Positions 18,102 to 27,213 of a DNA stretch of 64,000 nucleotides are shown here, one piece after another. How positions within the stretch are numbered: position 1 is the stretch's first letter; the number at the start of each line of letters is the position of its first letter. The notes beneath the pieces were generated by a model, which was given only the letters and a program-made list of their open reading frames with translations, ran no database searches and was not told where the DNA came from. The stretch covers positions 7,261,001-7,325,000 of the forward strand of contig NC_010162.1 in assembly GCF_000067165.1 (NCBI RefSeq), written 5' to 3'. This stretch comes from Sorangium cellulosum So ce56 (lineage in GTDB: Bacteria; Myxococcota_A; Polyangia; Polyangiales; Polyangiaceae). The translations under genes and the position numbers were made by a program.

Positions 18102-18899
18102 TCAGGGAGCGAGCGAGATGGCGGCGCGACTGGCGGGCTCGGGCTCGAGGGGGAGCTCGACCATGAAGGTCGAGCCGCAGCCCGGCGAGCTCTCCACGCC
18201 GATGGTTCCGCCGTGAGCGCGCACGATCTCGCGCGCGATGTAGAGCCCGAGCCCGAGGCCGCCGAAGTGCACAACGCCGCCCGCGCGCTCGAAGCACCTG
18301 AAGATGCGGGCCTGGTCCTCCTCCGCGATGCCCGCGCCTCGATCGCGGACGAGGAGCTCCGCTCCGCCGGGACAGGCCTTCACCTCGATGGATATCGGCC
18401 GGCCCGCGCCGAACTGGATGGCGTTCTTGACGAGATGGAACACGAGGCGTCCCATCTGCTCCCGATCCCAGCGGCCGACGATGTTCTCCGGCGCGTCGAT
18501 GGAGATCGTGGAGGACGGGGAGCGGAGCTCCACCGGGAGCTCGGCGATCACCTCCCGGACGAGCGCCCCGAGATCGACGGTTTCGCGCGCGGGATCGAGC
18601 GGGCCTGATCGGAGCCGGATCGCCTGGAGCATGTCATCGCAGAGCCGGGTGAGCCGGTTGACCTGCCGGCCGACGACCTCGAGCGAGGCGACCCACGTTG
18701 ACCCGTCCTCCGCCCGTTGCTCGCTCAGCCGCTTCATCCGCTGCACCTGCAAGTTGAGCGAGGTCAGCGGCGTCAGGAGCTCGTGCGACGCGAGCGTGAG
18801 GAACTCGTCCCGAACACTGGCGCCTGCGTCGGGCTCGCAGCCACGGGCGGGCCGGCGAGCTTCGGGGGTTCCAGTGAGCGGGGCGTTCGAGACGGACAT
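18102..18899 (-). CDS. Soluble sensor-less histidine kinase
   Basis: The 265-aa product from ATG 18899 (GGGAG upstream) has a HisKA dimerisation helix with phospho-acceptor SHELLTPLTSL (about 38-48). A HATPase_c domain follows, with N box LVFHLVKNAIQF, G1 DRGAGI, F box and G2 GLGLGLYIAREI. There is no transmembrane segment and no PAS, GAF or HAMP domain, so input must come from a partner or from expression level. No response regulator gene is adjacent. It is probably an orphan hybrid-network kinase, common in myxobacteria. The 1-kb region upstream is a large repeat array. Confidence 0.93.
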   Translation of the reverse strand: MSVSNAPLTGTPEARRPARGCEPDAGASVRDEFLTLASHELLTPLTSLNLQVQRMKRLSEQRAEDGSTWVASLEVVGRQVNRLTRLCDDMLQAIRLRSGPLDPARETVDLGALVREVIAELPVELRSPSSTISIDAPENIVGRWDREQMGRLVFHLVKNAIQFGAGRPISIEVKACPGGAELLVRDRGAGIAEEDQARIFRCFERAGGVVHFGGLGLGLYIAREIVRAHGGTIGVESSPGCGSTFMVELPLEPEPASRAAISLAP

Positions 18900-19086
18900 G
18901 GTTCAACTCCCGTTGGAGAGTGGATGGACTTTCGCGCTCGCGTCCGAAGCATCGGCGATGCCATGCGTCATCGCCCTGGGAGAAGCGCGGTTTCCGAGGC
19001 ACCTCGCGCTGGATCCGGGCCGCCGAGGGCGGGGGTGCCGTGGCGCCCGGCGAACGGTTGCTCAGGTACGCAAGAAGCAGAGCGTG

Positions 19087-19590
19087 GAGCGACCCGACCC
19101 AGGTTGGGACGACCGCGACCCGCGACCCGACCCAGGTTGGGACGACCGCGACCCGACCCAGGTTGGGACGACCGCGACCGCGACCCGACCCAGGTTGGCG
19201 AGCCGACCCCAGGTTGGGGCAGCGACCGGCGACCCCGACCCAGGTTGGACGACCGCGACCCGACCCAGGTTGGGCGAGCCGACCCCAGGTTGGGGCAGCG
19301 ACCGGCGATCTGACCCGGAGGCGACCCCGACCCAGGTTGGGACGACCGACCCCGACCCAGGTTGGGACGACCGCGACCAGCGACCTGACCCGGGGGCGAC
19401 CCCGACCGAGGTTGGGACGACCGACCCCGACCCGACCCAGGTTGGGCGAGCCAACCCCGACCCGACCCAGGTTGGGCGAGCCGACCCCGACCCGACCCAG
19501 GTTGGGCGAGCCGACCCCGACCCGACCCAGGTTGGGCGAGCCGCACAGGTTGGGCGAGCCGCATGTTGGGCGACGCCCAGCTTGGGCGGC
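19087..19590. repeat. Array of about 15 ACCCAGGTTGGG-core repeats
   Basis: The core GACCCAGGTTGGG recurs about 15 times, plus degenerate copies, at spacings of roughly 19-34 bp. The last four full units (19430-19540) are nearly exact 30-bp repeats. Connectors are made of GACGACCGCGACC, GCGAGCCGACCCCGA or GGCAGCGACCGGC. The array fills the gap between divergent genes (histidine kinase start 18899, lactonase-like start 19911). The core is the reverse complement of the CCCAACCYGGGTC core in the arrays at 28.2 and 38.8 kb. Confidence 0.9.
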
Positions 19591-19910
19591 GCCAGCGGAG
19601 ACGTCATCGGTCCCTCGTCACGCAAGGCAGGGCCACGCACGCACGCCGACCAGGCCGCCGCAGGCGGATCGACGCCCGAGTGAAGGGCTGAGGCGCGAAG
19701 GAGCGGACCGGTCGACGGCAGCGAAACCGCGGAGGAGCTTCCGCGTAGCAGCGGATGAACCCGCCCGGCGGAACGCGCAGAGCCGCGCGCCCGCGCGCCC
19801 GGGGCGGGGCGCGCCGTGCCCGTCGTCACGACGGAGATGCGCCTCGACGATCGACGCACCGACAAGCCCGCGCCGCTGGGTTCGCGGCGCCATTCCCCAG
19901 GAGCTTTCTC

Positions 19911-21086
19911 ATGTTTCGCAGCACGATGAGCATCACGGCCCTGAGCTTCGGTCTCTTCGCGGCGGGCGCGCCCGGCGACGCCATGGCGCACGGCAGCGGC
20001 GTCCACCGGCACGGCCAGATCTTCGTCATGACCAACGCCGGAGATGGCAACTCCGTGATGGCGTATGATCGGGCGGCGGACGGCTCGCTCTCGTACGCCG
20101 GCACGTACGCGACCGGAGGGCTCGGCGCGCCGACCCGGCCGATCAACGCGCTCGGATCCCAGGGCTCGCTCGTCCTCAGCGAGGACGGGAAGCTCCTGTT
20201 CGCCGTGAACGCGGGCAGCAGCGAGGTGTCGATGTTCCGCGTCGGCCCGCGCGGCTTGACGCTGCTCGACGTGGTCGACTCGGGCGGCGACTTCCCGGTG
20301 AGCGTCGCCTCGCACGGCGACCTGCTCTATGTCCTCAACGTGGGTGGCGAAGGCAACATCGCCGGCTTTGAAGTGAACCCGTGCGGCGAGCTCGTCCCGC
20401 TCGACGGATCGAACCGCCGCCTCGGCCTCGGCGGCACGACGCCGCCGTCGCTCGGCGCGACGCCGGGTCAGATCGGCTTCTCTCCCGACGGCGAGGCGCT
20501 GGTCGTGGCGGGCAAGGGGTCCAATCAGCTCCACGTGTTCCCCATGAGCGGCCGCGGACTGCCCAGCGACGCGCCGGTCACGACGATCTCCAGGGGCCTT
20601 GTCCCTTTCGATTTCGCCTTCGATCGTCGCGGCCACCTCATCGTGGCGGAGGTCGGCGGCGACGGCGTGCCCGCGACCGGCGACACGAGCGTGGTGTCCT
20701 CGTATAAAATCGGGCACGATGGGAGCCTCGCTGTCATCAGCGACACGGTCGACACCTTCCAGCGGGCGACCTGCTGGATCGCCGGCGCCCCTGGGAGCCG
20801 CTATGTCTTCACGGCCAACACGGGCAGCAACACGCTCTCCGGGCTCCAGGTCGACGCCCGGGGCGCGCTGACGCTGCTCGAGAACGGCGTGTCCGCCTCG
20901 TTCCCCACCGGAACGGCGCCGATCGACCTCACGATGACGCGCGACGGCCGGTTTCTGTACACCCTCAACGCCGGCACCGGGAGGATCGCGGCGTTCCAGG
21001 TGAGCCGCGACGGCGGCCTGATCCCACGCGGGGAGGCGGGTGGATTGACGCCCGGCGGCGGCGCCCAGGGCATCGCCGTGCGGTGA
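19911..21086 (+). CDS. Secreted lactonase-like seven-bladed beta-propeller protein
   Basis: AGGAG at 19899 fixes the ATG at 19911 and rejects the ATG at 19755. The 391-aa protein begins MFRSTMSITALSFGLF and has a probable signal peptide cleaved near AMAHG. The rest is a regular propeller with blades carrying NAGDGNSVMAYDRAADGSL, LSEDGKLLFAVNAGSSEVS, FSPDGEALVVAGKGSNQL and MTRDGRFLYTLNAGTGRIA. It fits the lactonase/3-carboxymuconate cyclase-like family (PF10282). Family members are 6-phosphogluconolactonases or, when secreted, proteins of unknown function. The periplasmic location argues against a pentose-phosphate role. Confidence 0.9.
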   Translation: MFRSTMSITALSFGLFAAGAPGDAMAHGSGVHRHGQIFVMTNAGDGNSVMAYDRAADGSLSYAGTYATGGLGAPTRPINALGSQGSLVLSEDGKLLFAVNAGSSEVSMFRVGPRGLTLLDVVDSGGDFPVSVASHGDLLYVLNVGGEGNIAGFEVNPCGELVPLDGSNRRLGLGGTTPPSLGATPGQIGFSPDGEALVVAGKGSNQLHVFPMSGRGLPSDAPVTTISRGLVPFDFAFDRRGHLIVAEVGGDGVPATGDTSVVSSYKIGHDGSLAVISDTVDTFQRATCWIAGAPGSRYVFTANTGSNTLSGLQVDARGALTLLENGVSASFPTGTAPIDLTMTRDGRFLYTLNAGTGRIAAFQVSRDGGLIPRGEAGGLTPGGGAQGIAVR

Positions 21087-21149
21087 CGGTCGTTCGTCGG
21101 CGTCCAGGGTTTGCCGCGCTCGGTCAGCACGCCGGCCGAGGCGCAGCGC

Positions 21150-22370
21150 TCACGCGGCGCGGATCACCTCCTCCGCGGCGCGGCGCGGGCCGCACACGCC
21201 CTCTCGCTCCGGAAAGCCCAGCCGGAACGCGAAGGTGAGCTGCCGGTCGCCTAGACCCAGCGCGGTGGTGAACGAGCGCTCCATCGCCGGCGCTCGTCCG
21301 AGCATACGCTCCCGGTCGATGACCTCCGGCACCTGGTTCAGCGGGTGCATCGCGATGCCGCGCGCGGTCGCCCAGAGATGCATGCGCTGCCACAGGCGCC
21401 CGGCGCGGAGCCTCGCGCCCAGGTCGTAGCGGTCGCGGACCGCGATGACGCCGACGGCGGGATCGCCGGCGAGGTGGACCTCGCGGGTGACGCGGAGCCA
21501 GTCGTCGTGCATCTGTTCCGCCGACGGACGCGGCAGCAGCTTGACCGCCGCGGTGAGCAGCGGACCGAGCCCCATCACATCGAGGGTCAGCCCGTCCCTA
21601 TGGCTCGGTACCGCCTCCGGCGCCAGCCGGAACCACGCGTCGCTGTCCCGCACCATCGCCGCGTCGCGGACGATGGTCTCGGTGGCGCGCAGCGTGTGAG
21701 CGGCGAAGCTCTCGCGCTGATCGGGGTGCTCCAGCCAGACGACCTCACCATCGGAGCCCGCTTCGCTCAGGCGCGAGAGCTCCTGGAGCGCGGAACCAGG
21801 CACGCGCTGCGCCTGGTACGGGCCGCGGTTCGTGTGCCGCCGCGCGATGACCTCCACGAGCGGGGACGCCGCTGCGCCTGGCTCGATCCGGACGCTCGCC
21901 ACCCGGATCGCCCGCGGCGCCGCGCCCTCGAGAGCGCGAGATCCCTCCGGGTCGGAGCCCGGCAGAGGGCCGGCTTCGAGCTCAACGCGGGGGGCCCATC
22001 CCATCGACCCCGCCGCGAGCGCCAGGTTCTCTATCGCGCAACCGAGCCCGATGTGCATCTCGCGCAGGAACGGATCCATGGTGCCGAGCGATCGAGACCT
22101 GTCCGAGAACACGTCGATGCGATCCGGGTGAACCTCGAACAGCCAGGGTTGCGTGTTGTGCGGGCTCGCGGCGAGCACCGCGGCGCGCACGAGCTCGGCG
22201 AGCTCGCCGCCGCGCCGCCCGCGGAACGCGGTCCAAGGGGCGAACGGCTCGCCCGTCCGAGCGTCGAATACACCCCGGCCGGCAGCGTACCAGCCCGCTC
22301 CCGCCGCCACGGCGAGCGTCGCGACGCCTTCCAGCAGGCGCCGCCGCGAGACCTTGAGTTTCCTCTCCAT
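21150..22370 (-). CDS. Tat-signal nitroreductase-like (Acg family) protein
   Basis: The start at 22370 gives 406 aa beginning MERKLKVSRRRLLEGV; an ATG at 22382 is also possible. A twin-arginine signal (RRRLLEGVATLAVAAGAGW) suggests export folded with its flavin. The SPHNTQPWLFEV segment is typical of Acg-type FMN-binding nitroreductase-like proteins. Other supporting segments are ARRHTNRGPY and a late GIAMHPLNQVPE. Acg proteins often lack normal nitroreductase chemistry and may bind or sequester flavin. The gene is divergent from a LysR regulator with about 120 bp between the starts, so that regulator probably controls it. Confidence 0.85.
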   Translation of the reverse strand: MERKLKVSRRRLLEGVATLAVAAGAGWYAAGRGVFDARTGEPFAPWTAFRGRRGGELAELVRAAVLAASPHNTQPWLFEVHPDRIDVFSDRSRSLGTMDPFLREMHIGLGCAIENLALAAGSMGWAPRVELEAGPLPGSDPEGSRALEGAAPRAIRVASVRIEPGAAASPLVEVIARRHTNRGPYQAQRVPGSALQELSRLSEAGSDGEVVWLEHPDQRESFAAHTLRATETIVRDAAMVRDSDAWFRLAPEAVPSHRDGLTLDVMGLGPLLTAAVKLLPRPSAEQMHDDWLRVTREVHLAGDPAVGVIAVRDRYDLGARLRAGRLWQRMHLWATARGIAMHPLNQVPEVIDRERMLGRAPAMERSFTTALGLGDRQLTFAFRLGFPEREGVCGPRRAAEEVIRAA

Positions 22371-22463
22371 GATGCGCTCCATCCTCCAGAGGACGCCTGA
22401 CCGGGCTCCGCGAGCGACGGCCATGCGCAGAGATTGAGGCGGCTCGAACGATTAGTACAGGAT

Positions 22464-22479
22464 ATCACTCTAATATGAT
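22464..22479. promoter_or_regulatory. Candidate LysR-type operator in divergent promoter region
   Basis: An AT-rich patch between the divergent nitroreductase-like and LysR genes holds ATCA-N8-TGAT, an interrupted palindrome of LysR-box type. It is the only clearly AT-rich dyad in the 22371-22494 gap. Confidence 0.4.
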
Positions 22480-22494
22480 GTATTCGTGTGTCTA

Positions 22495-23418
22495 ATGCTC
22501 GAGGCGCTCCCCGACGACCTGAATCTCCTGCTCGCGCTTGACGTGCTGCTGCGCGAGCGGCACGTGACGCGCGCGGCGAAGCGGCTCGGCATCACGCAGT
22601 CGGCTGCGAGCCAGCGGCTCGGGCGGCTGCGCGAGTTCTTCGGCGATGCGCTGCTCGCTCCGGGGCGGCCGCTGCTGGCCCTCACGCCGCGCGCCGAGGC
22701 GCTCGCCGATCCGCTGGCCCAGGCGCTCGCGAGCTTGCGGGCGGCGGTCCAGGCCGGCGCGCCGTTCGACCCAGCGACGTCCGAGCGCCGCTTCGTGCTG
22801 CTCGGCAACGACCTGCTGGAGGCGGTTGCGCTGCCGCGGCTCTTGCCCATGCTGGCGCGCGAGGCACCGTACATCACGGTGCAGGTCGACCGCGCCGAAG
22901 CGGACTTCGTGAGGCGGCTCGAGCGGGGAACGGCGGATCTCGCGTTCGTCCCGGAGTTCCTCGTGCCCCCGTCGTCACGACAGCTGCGCTTGCCGGAGGA
23001 GGGATTCGTGACGCTGATGCGCAGGGACCACCCCGCAGCGTCACGGCGGCTGACCCTGGAGCGCTACCTGGAGCTCGGGCACGTGCTGATCGCTCCGCAC
23101 GGCATGCCGGGCAGCCTTGTCGATCGCGCGCTGGAAGCTCGTGGGCGGCGGCGGCGGATCGTCGCGCAGGTCCAGCACTTCGTGACGGTGCCTTTCCTGA
23201 TCGCGGCCTCGGACCTCGTGGTGACGTGTCCAGCGACGGTCGCGGCGGTGTCGACGCCCTTCGGCCTACGCGCGGCCCGGCCCCCCGTCGAGCTCGGCGT
23301 GGACCGATCTTCGGCTGTCTGGCACGAGCGCGTGCACGACGATCCAGGCCATCGCTGGCTGCGATCCTGGCTCAGCAAGGCGATCCGCGCGGGCGCGGGC
23401 GCGACCCAACCAGGTTGA
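22495..23418 (+). CDS. LysR-family transcriptional regulator
   Basis: An ATG start at 22495 (GTG at 22486 possible) gives 307 aa. The winged HTH occupies residues 5-65 (LLALDVLLRERHVTRAAK, LGITQSAASQRLGRLREFFG), followed by a two-lobed substrate-binding domain with RRFVLLGNDLLE, GTADLAFVP and LIAPHG. It probably regulates the divergent Acg-like gene. The final codons, reading ATQPG then stop, lie inside a CCCAACCAGGTTGA repeat, so the C-terminus and stop codon appear to be supplied by repeat DNA. Confidence 0.93.
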   Translation: MLEALPDDLNLLLALDVLLRERHVTRAAKRLGITQSAASQRLGRLREFFGDALLAPGRPLLALTPRAEALADPLAQALASLRAAVQAGAPFDPATSERRFVLLGNDLLEAVALPRLLPMLAREAPYITVQVDRAEADFVRRLERGTADLAFVPEFLVPPSSRQLRLPEEGFVTLMRRDHPAASRRLTLERYLELGHVLIAPHGMPGSLVDRALEARGRRRRIVAQVQHFVTVPFLIAASDLVVTCPATVAAVSTPFGLRAARPPVELGVDRSSAVWHERVHDDPGHRWLRSWLSKAIRAGAGATQPG

Positions 23419-23492
23419 CCTGACCCAACCAGGTTGATCCGACCCAGGTTGACCGGAAGGGGAAACCCGACCCAACCAGGTTGACCTGACCT
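23403..23492. repeat. Left cluster of CCAACCAGGTTGA repeats beside the RAYT
   Basis: Two full copies of GACCCAACCAGGTTGACCTGA-type units (about 23403 and 23468), a near-copy from 23424 and a shortened CCCAGGTTGACC occur in 90 bp. The unit is nearly palindromic (CAACC-A-GGTTG). The first copy contains the LysR stop codon. Related half-sites lie on the far side of the transposase gene at 24562-24621. Confidence 0.85.
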
Positions 23493-23614
23493 GGCCGGGT
23501 GACGGAGCACGGTCCGCCATGGCGCCGCCACCCGCTGGCATGGGTAAGTACTTGGTAGGTACTTGAGATCGTTCACCACGATCGTCGGCACGGCTCTTGG
23601 AATTCTGCCCGACC

Positions 23615-24535
23615 ATGAGCCAGCCCCGCCAGATCGCGCCCGGCGCAACCTACCTGATCACCCGTCGCGTCCTGCGCCGGCATCTCCTCTTCCGGCCCGA
23701 CGCAGCCATCACTCAGCTCTTGGTCTACGCCCTCGCGGTCTCGACCCACCGCTACGGCATCGAGGTCCACGCGCATTGCGCGATGTCGACGCACCTGCAC
23801 CTCGTCGTGACCGACGTGAACGGCGTTCTGCCGCGCTTCCTGCAGTTCTTCCATCGCATCGTCGCGCTCGGTACGAAGGTGCTCCGCGCATGGGAAGGGC
23901 CAGTATGGGATCATGAGGCCACGAGCGTGGTGCGGCTGCTGACACACGCGGCGGTGGTGGAGAAGATCGCCTATGTCCTCGCAAACCCTGTGGCCGCTGG
24001 ACTCGTCCCGCATGCGCATGAGTGGCCGGGCGCCAAGGTGAAGGTGGGCGAGATCGGCCGGGGCGTGTTGTGCGCGGCGCGTCCCGCCGCATACTTCGAC
24101 CCCAAAAATCCGCAGTGGCCGGAGGAAGCAACGCTGACACTCACGCTGCCGCCGAACATCGAGCATGACAGCGCGGAGGACTTTCGCCATGCCATCGCCG
24201 CCGAGCTCGAGAGGCAAGAATTGCAGGCGCAAGCGGAGGTGAAGCAACGAGGGCGCCGCTTCCTCGGCGCCGAACAAGCCGGCAAGGTCTCGCCCCATGA
24301 GCGCATCACGAGCCTCGAGGCGCCGCGCTCTGGCAATCCGACGTTTGCTGTCGGCCGCAAGCAGGGTGACGCGTGGCGCGCGGCTCGTGCCGCTGTACGC
24401 GGGTTTCGCGCCTTGTACCGCGCGGCGCTCGAGCGGTGGCGTGCCGGCGTGCGCAGCGTGGTATTCCCGACAGGGACGTGGTGGATGTGCACGTTTCACG
24501 GCGCCAATATGGCCGATGTTGTGCTCACGATGTAG
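23615..24535 (+). CDS. REP-associated tyrosine transposase (Y1/HUH family)
   Basis: The ATG at 23615 gives 306 aa; the ATG at 23597 is less likely. The N-terminal half is a Y1_Tnp domain: GATYLITRRVLRRHLLF, the metal-binding HUH-type motif in MSTHLHLVV, and AYVLANPVAAGLV, where the Tyr is the expected nucleophile. The basic, Arg-rich C-terminal half is unrecognised. RAYT proteins nick single-stranded REP hairpins and are thought to spread them without long-range self-transposition. It has no terminal inverted repeats of an insertion sequence but is flanked by CAACC/GGTTG repeats, as expected for a RAYT. Confidence 0.88.
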   Translation: MSQPRQIAPGATYLITRRVLRRHLLFRPDAAITQLLVYALAVSTHRYGIEVHAHCAMSTHLHLVVTDVNGVLPRFLQFFHRIVALGTKVLRAWEGPVWDHEATSVVRLLTHAAVVEKIAYVLANPVAAGLVPHAHEWPGAKVKVGEIGRGVLCAARPAAYFDPKNPQWPEEATLTLTLPPNIEHDSAEDFRHAIAAELERQELQAQAEVKQRGRRFLGAEQAGKVSPHERITSLEAPRSGNPTFAVGRKQGDAWRAARAAVRGFRALYRAALERWRAGVRSVVFPTGTWWMCTFHGANMADVVLTM

Positions 24536-24561
24536 GTACTTCCAGGATAAAAGGGCAGGAA

Positions 24562-24621
24562 CAACCTGGGTGAGGTAGCGAGCGCGCGCGGCTCGCGGGT
24601 CAACCTGGGTGGCACAGGTTG
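24562..24621. repeat. Right cluster of CAACCTGGGT repeats with small hairpin
   Basis: CAACCTGGGT occurs at 24562 and 24601. The second copy pairs with CAGGTTG at 24615-24621 to form a 7-bp stem with a 7-nt loop. On the minus strand the sequence CACCCAGGTTGA carries the last codons and stop of the TPR gene. Confidence 0.8.
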
Positions 24622-26387
24622 TTCGTGACGACGAATCCCAGAGCCTCCACGCTCGCGCGAGCGTCGCCGTCCCAGCCGAGCTGCGGATCCAGGCGAAGCT
24701 CGCCCGGCGCGAGCACGGCGGGCAGCGCCATCAAACCAACGAGCTCGACCGCATCGAGCTCCGCGCCAGTGTCGCCCGCGAACGGCGGACACAGCACGCG
24801 CCCTGTCGGCGCGAACGCCAGCGCAGCGCGCAGCGGCTCACCCAGCGTCGCGCGCAGCACGGCTAGATCGTTGCCGATGGTGGCTGGCGTGGCAGCCGCT
24901 GGCCAGATCCATACCGTGATGCCGGGCAGGTCGGCCACGCAGACCGCCATCGCGCGCTCGGGGGGGAGCGCGCGGCCACGGGCACCGAGGGGCGATGCCG
25001 CGATCGCGGCGACGATGAGCCCAGGCCGGGCGAGCGTCAACGCCGCGAGCCGACCGAGGTTGCGCTGAGCCGCCGTCCGGCGAGCGGCGATCGCGGCAAG
25101 GTGGTCGGGACGATCGTAAACGAGCTCGACCTCGCGCTGCATCGCCACGTGAGGCGAGGTCTGCGCCGCCGCGGCAAGCGCCCGCTCGCGGGCCTCGCCG
25201 TCTGGCGCCGGCCCTCCCTTCTCAGGCAGCGGCGCGGCTTGCTCGATTTCCAGACGCTCCCGGAGGAGCTGCGCGACCCGCGAGGACAGACCCAGGGAGC
25301 CGAGCGACCACGCGGCGGAGAACCAGTCCGCTGGCTCCGCGAGCGCGAGCGCCTCGGTCGAGGCGCGATCCCAGGCGGCGAGCGCCTCGCCGAGCGGAAG
25401 GCCGAGCGCGCGGAAGAGCGCGCCCGCCTCATCCAGCGCCGCCGCCGCGCCCGGATCGCCGAGATCCCGCCGCGCGCGCCCGATCGCCCTCGAAGCGTAA
25501 GCGACCCAGGTTCGGAGTGGCGGCGCGGCGTGCTCGGCCGTCTCGCGGGCGGAGGTCGCGAGCGCGAGGGCGTCGTCGGCGCGGCCGAGCTCGAGCGCAA
25601 GCTCGGAGAGGAACGTGAGCGCACGCGCCCGGCCGAACGCGTCGCCGAGGCGCGCGCACAGCCACTCCTGTCGCTGGAGCGGGGCTCGGGCGCGCTCCAG
25701 GGCGCCGAGGCCGAGCGCCGCGGCGCCGAGCTGGCCGCAGGCGATCGCCTCGCCCACGGAGTCGCCCCGGCGGCGGTGGAGCTCGGCCGCGTGCTCGAGC
25801 AGCGCCTCGGCCGCGCCGTGCGCGCCGAGGGTCACATAGAGCGTGCCGAGCGAGTTCAGGATCTGCGCGCGCTCGCCCAGGAACGGCTCCGAGCGGCGCA
25901 GCGCCGACAGCAGCGTGCGCTGCGCAGCCGCCGCGTCGCCGAGGAGCCGCTCGGCCGTACCGCGGTAGTGGGCGGCGACGACCGCGGCGCGGCGTCCGGG
26001 ATCGCCTGCAGCTGCGATGGCGTCGAGCTCCTCGATAGCGGACGCGCAGGCCGCTCGGACGTCGCGGCGCAAGCGCGCGAGCGCCGCCTCGCACCGCGCG
26101 AGGTCCCGGGCCTCGGCGGCCCCTCCTCGGTCGAACGCGGCGACAGCGCCCTCGAGGTGCAGCACGGCCGCGTCCAGCGCCCCCTCACGCAACGCGAGCG
26201 CGCCGCGCCCGAAGCCGAGCGCCGCCGCGACGAGCGGCCCGCCCTCGAGCACCGCCGCCGCACGATCGCCGCCGACACAAAGGAGCGCCTCGACGCGGTC
26301 GAGCTCGGCGCGGACCTCTGCGCCCGGCGCGCTCCGCAGCAGCCGCGACAGCGGCGACACGCTGTCGATCGGATCAAGCGGGAGCAC
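24600..26387 (-). CDS. TPR-rich protein of unknown function
   Basis: A GTG at 26387 preceded by GGAGGAG gives 595 aa, overlapping the subtilase stop by 14 bp, so translation is coupled. Residues about 60-380 are Ala/Leu-rich helical pairs of TPR type (ILNSLGTLYVTLGAHGAAE, ACGQLGAAALGLGALERA). The C-terminal 200 residues, with RPGLIVAAIAASPLG and GITVWIWPAAATP, match no family I recognise. It has no signal peptide. As third gene of an operon with a subtilisin-like protease and a GAF-like protein, it may be a scaffold or target of that protease. Its final residues (NNLCHPG) are read from repeat DNA. Confidence 0.8.
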   Translation of the reverse strand: MLPLDPIDSVSPLSRLLRSAPGAEVRAELDRVEALLCVGGDRAAAVLEGGPLVAAALGFGRGALALREGALDAAVLHLEGAVAAFDRGGAAEARDLARCEAALARLRRDVRAACASAIEELDAIAAAGDPGRRAAVVAAHYRGTAERLLGDAAAAQRTLLSALRRSEPFLGERAQILNSLGTLYVTLGAHGAAEALLEHAAELHRRRGDSVGEAIACGQLGAAALGLGALERARAPLQRQEWLCARLGDAFGRARALTFLSELALELGRADDALALATSARETAEHAAPPLRTWVAYASRAIGRARRDLGDPGAAAALDEAGALFRALGLPLGEALAAWDRASTEALALAEPADWFSAAWSLGSLGLSSRVAQLLRERLEIEQAAPLPEKGGPAPDGEARERALAAAAQTSPHVAMQREVELVYDRPDHLAAIAARRTAAQRNLGRLAALTLARPGLIVAAIAASPLGARGRALPPERAMAVCVADLPGITVWIWPAAATPATIGNDLAVLRATLGEPLRAALAFAPTGRVLCPPFAGDTGAELDAVELVGLMALPAVLAPGELRLDPQLGWDGDARASVEALGFVVTNNLCHPG

Positions 26388-27213
26388 CGCGCTCCTCCAC
26401 CCCCTCGCCGCGCGCCCCGCGCGCGAGCCCGTGCAGCGCCGCCTTCACCGCCTCGATCGAGAGCTCCGGCCACGCGGCGCGGATCCGCGCGACGTGCGCG
26501 GTCACGTGGGGCGCCGCGAACGACGTACCGGTCCAGCGCCGCTCGCCGCCGCCGGGCGCGGGCGCGAGCACGTCGTCGCCGGGCGCGAGGATCTCGTGGT
26601 CGAGCGTGAGCTCGCTCCGGAGCGCCTCCGGGTCCTGGAAGGCCCCTCTGCCGACGCCGATCAGCGACTTGAAGCGGCCTGGATAGGTGCGGAACGCCGC
26701 CGCGTTCGGTCCGGCGGCCACGAGCACGACCTCCGCGGTATAGGCGGCGTCCGCGACCTCGTAGAGCTCGACCAGCGAGCGGTAGTCACCCGGGCGGAGC
26801 GGCGCGTTCTTCGGGATGTCGATGCCGAGGCTCAGGTTGACCACGGAGAATCGCTCGCGGACGCAGAAGCGCAGCGCGGCGACGAGCCCGTCACGCGAGC
26901 ACCGCCCGTCATCGCCGAGCGCGCGGACGCTCGTGATCTCGGCCGCGGGCGCCATGCGGTGGACGATGCCGGCGCACGCCGTCCCGTGCCCGCTGAGATC
27001 TCCCGGAGCGCACGGCGCGACCCCGTACGCGCCACCGCCAGCGCCGCGCTGGACCAAGGCGACGTGCCGCAGCGCCGCTGCGCGCAGCGCGGGGTGCGAG
27101 GCATCGACGCCGGAGTCGATCAGCGCGACGCGCACGCCGGCGCCGCTTCGCGCGCCCGGGCGTGGCGCGCCGTGGAGCTCGCCGCCCGGTCCTGCGGGAG
27201 GAGCCGTGGTCAC
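26374..27213 (-). CDS. Subtilisin-like (S8) serine protease, cytoplasmic
   Basis: A GTG start at 27213 overlaps the upstream stop (GTGA) and has GGGGAG upstream. The protein has only 279 aa, a bare S8 catalytic domain: Asp in VALIDSGVDASHP, His in SGHGTACAGIV, oxyanion Asn in AAGPNAAAF, Ser in GTSFAAPH. There is no signal peptide, propeptide or C-terminal secretion domain, unusual for subtilases and suggesting intracellular action. It sits between a GAF-like gene and a TPR gene in a coupled operon, suggesting a regulated protease with a dedicated sensor and partner. The substrate is unknown; resemblance to cyanobactin maturation proteases is limited to the S8 fold. Confidence 0.9.
   Translation of the reverse strand: MTTAPPAGPGGELHGAPRPGARSGAGVRVALIDSGVDASHPALRAAALRHVALVQRGAGGGAYGVAPCAPGDLSGHGTACAGIVHRMAPAAEITSVRALGDDGRCSRDGLVAALRFCVRERFSVVNLSLGIDIPKNAPLRPGDYRSLVELYEVADAAYTAEVVLVAAGPNAAAFRTYPGRFKSLIGVGRGAFQDPEALRSELTLDHEILAPGDDVLAPAPGGGERRWTGTSFAAPHVTAHVARIRAAWPELSIEAVKAALHGLARGARGEGVEERGAPA

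Larger units (their letters stand above)
23403..24621 (+). mobile_element. RAYT-type transposase unit with flanking REP-like repeats
   Basis: A Y1-type transposase gene is bracketed by CAACC/GGTTG repeats on both sides. Just inside these lies a 10-bp direct repeat, GTAGGTACTT, at 23555-23564 and 24532-24541; the second copy overlaps the gene's stop. Both neighbouring genes converge on the unit and end in the repeats. The boundaries are inferred from repeat positions. Confidence 0.6.
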
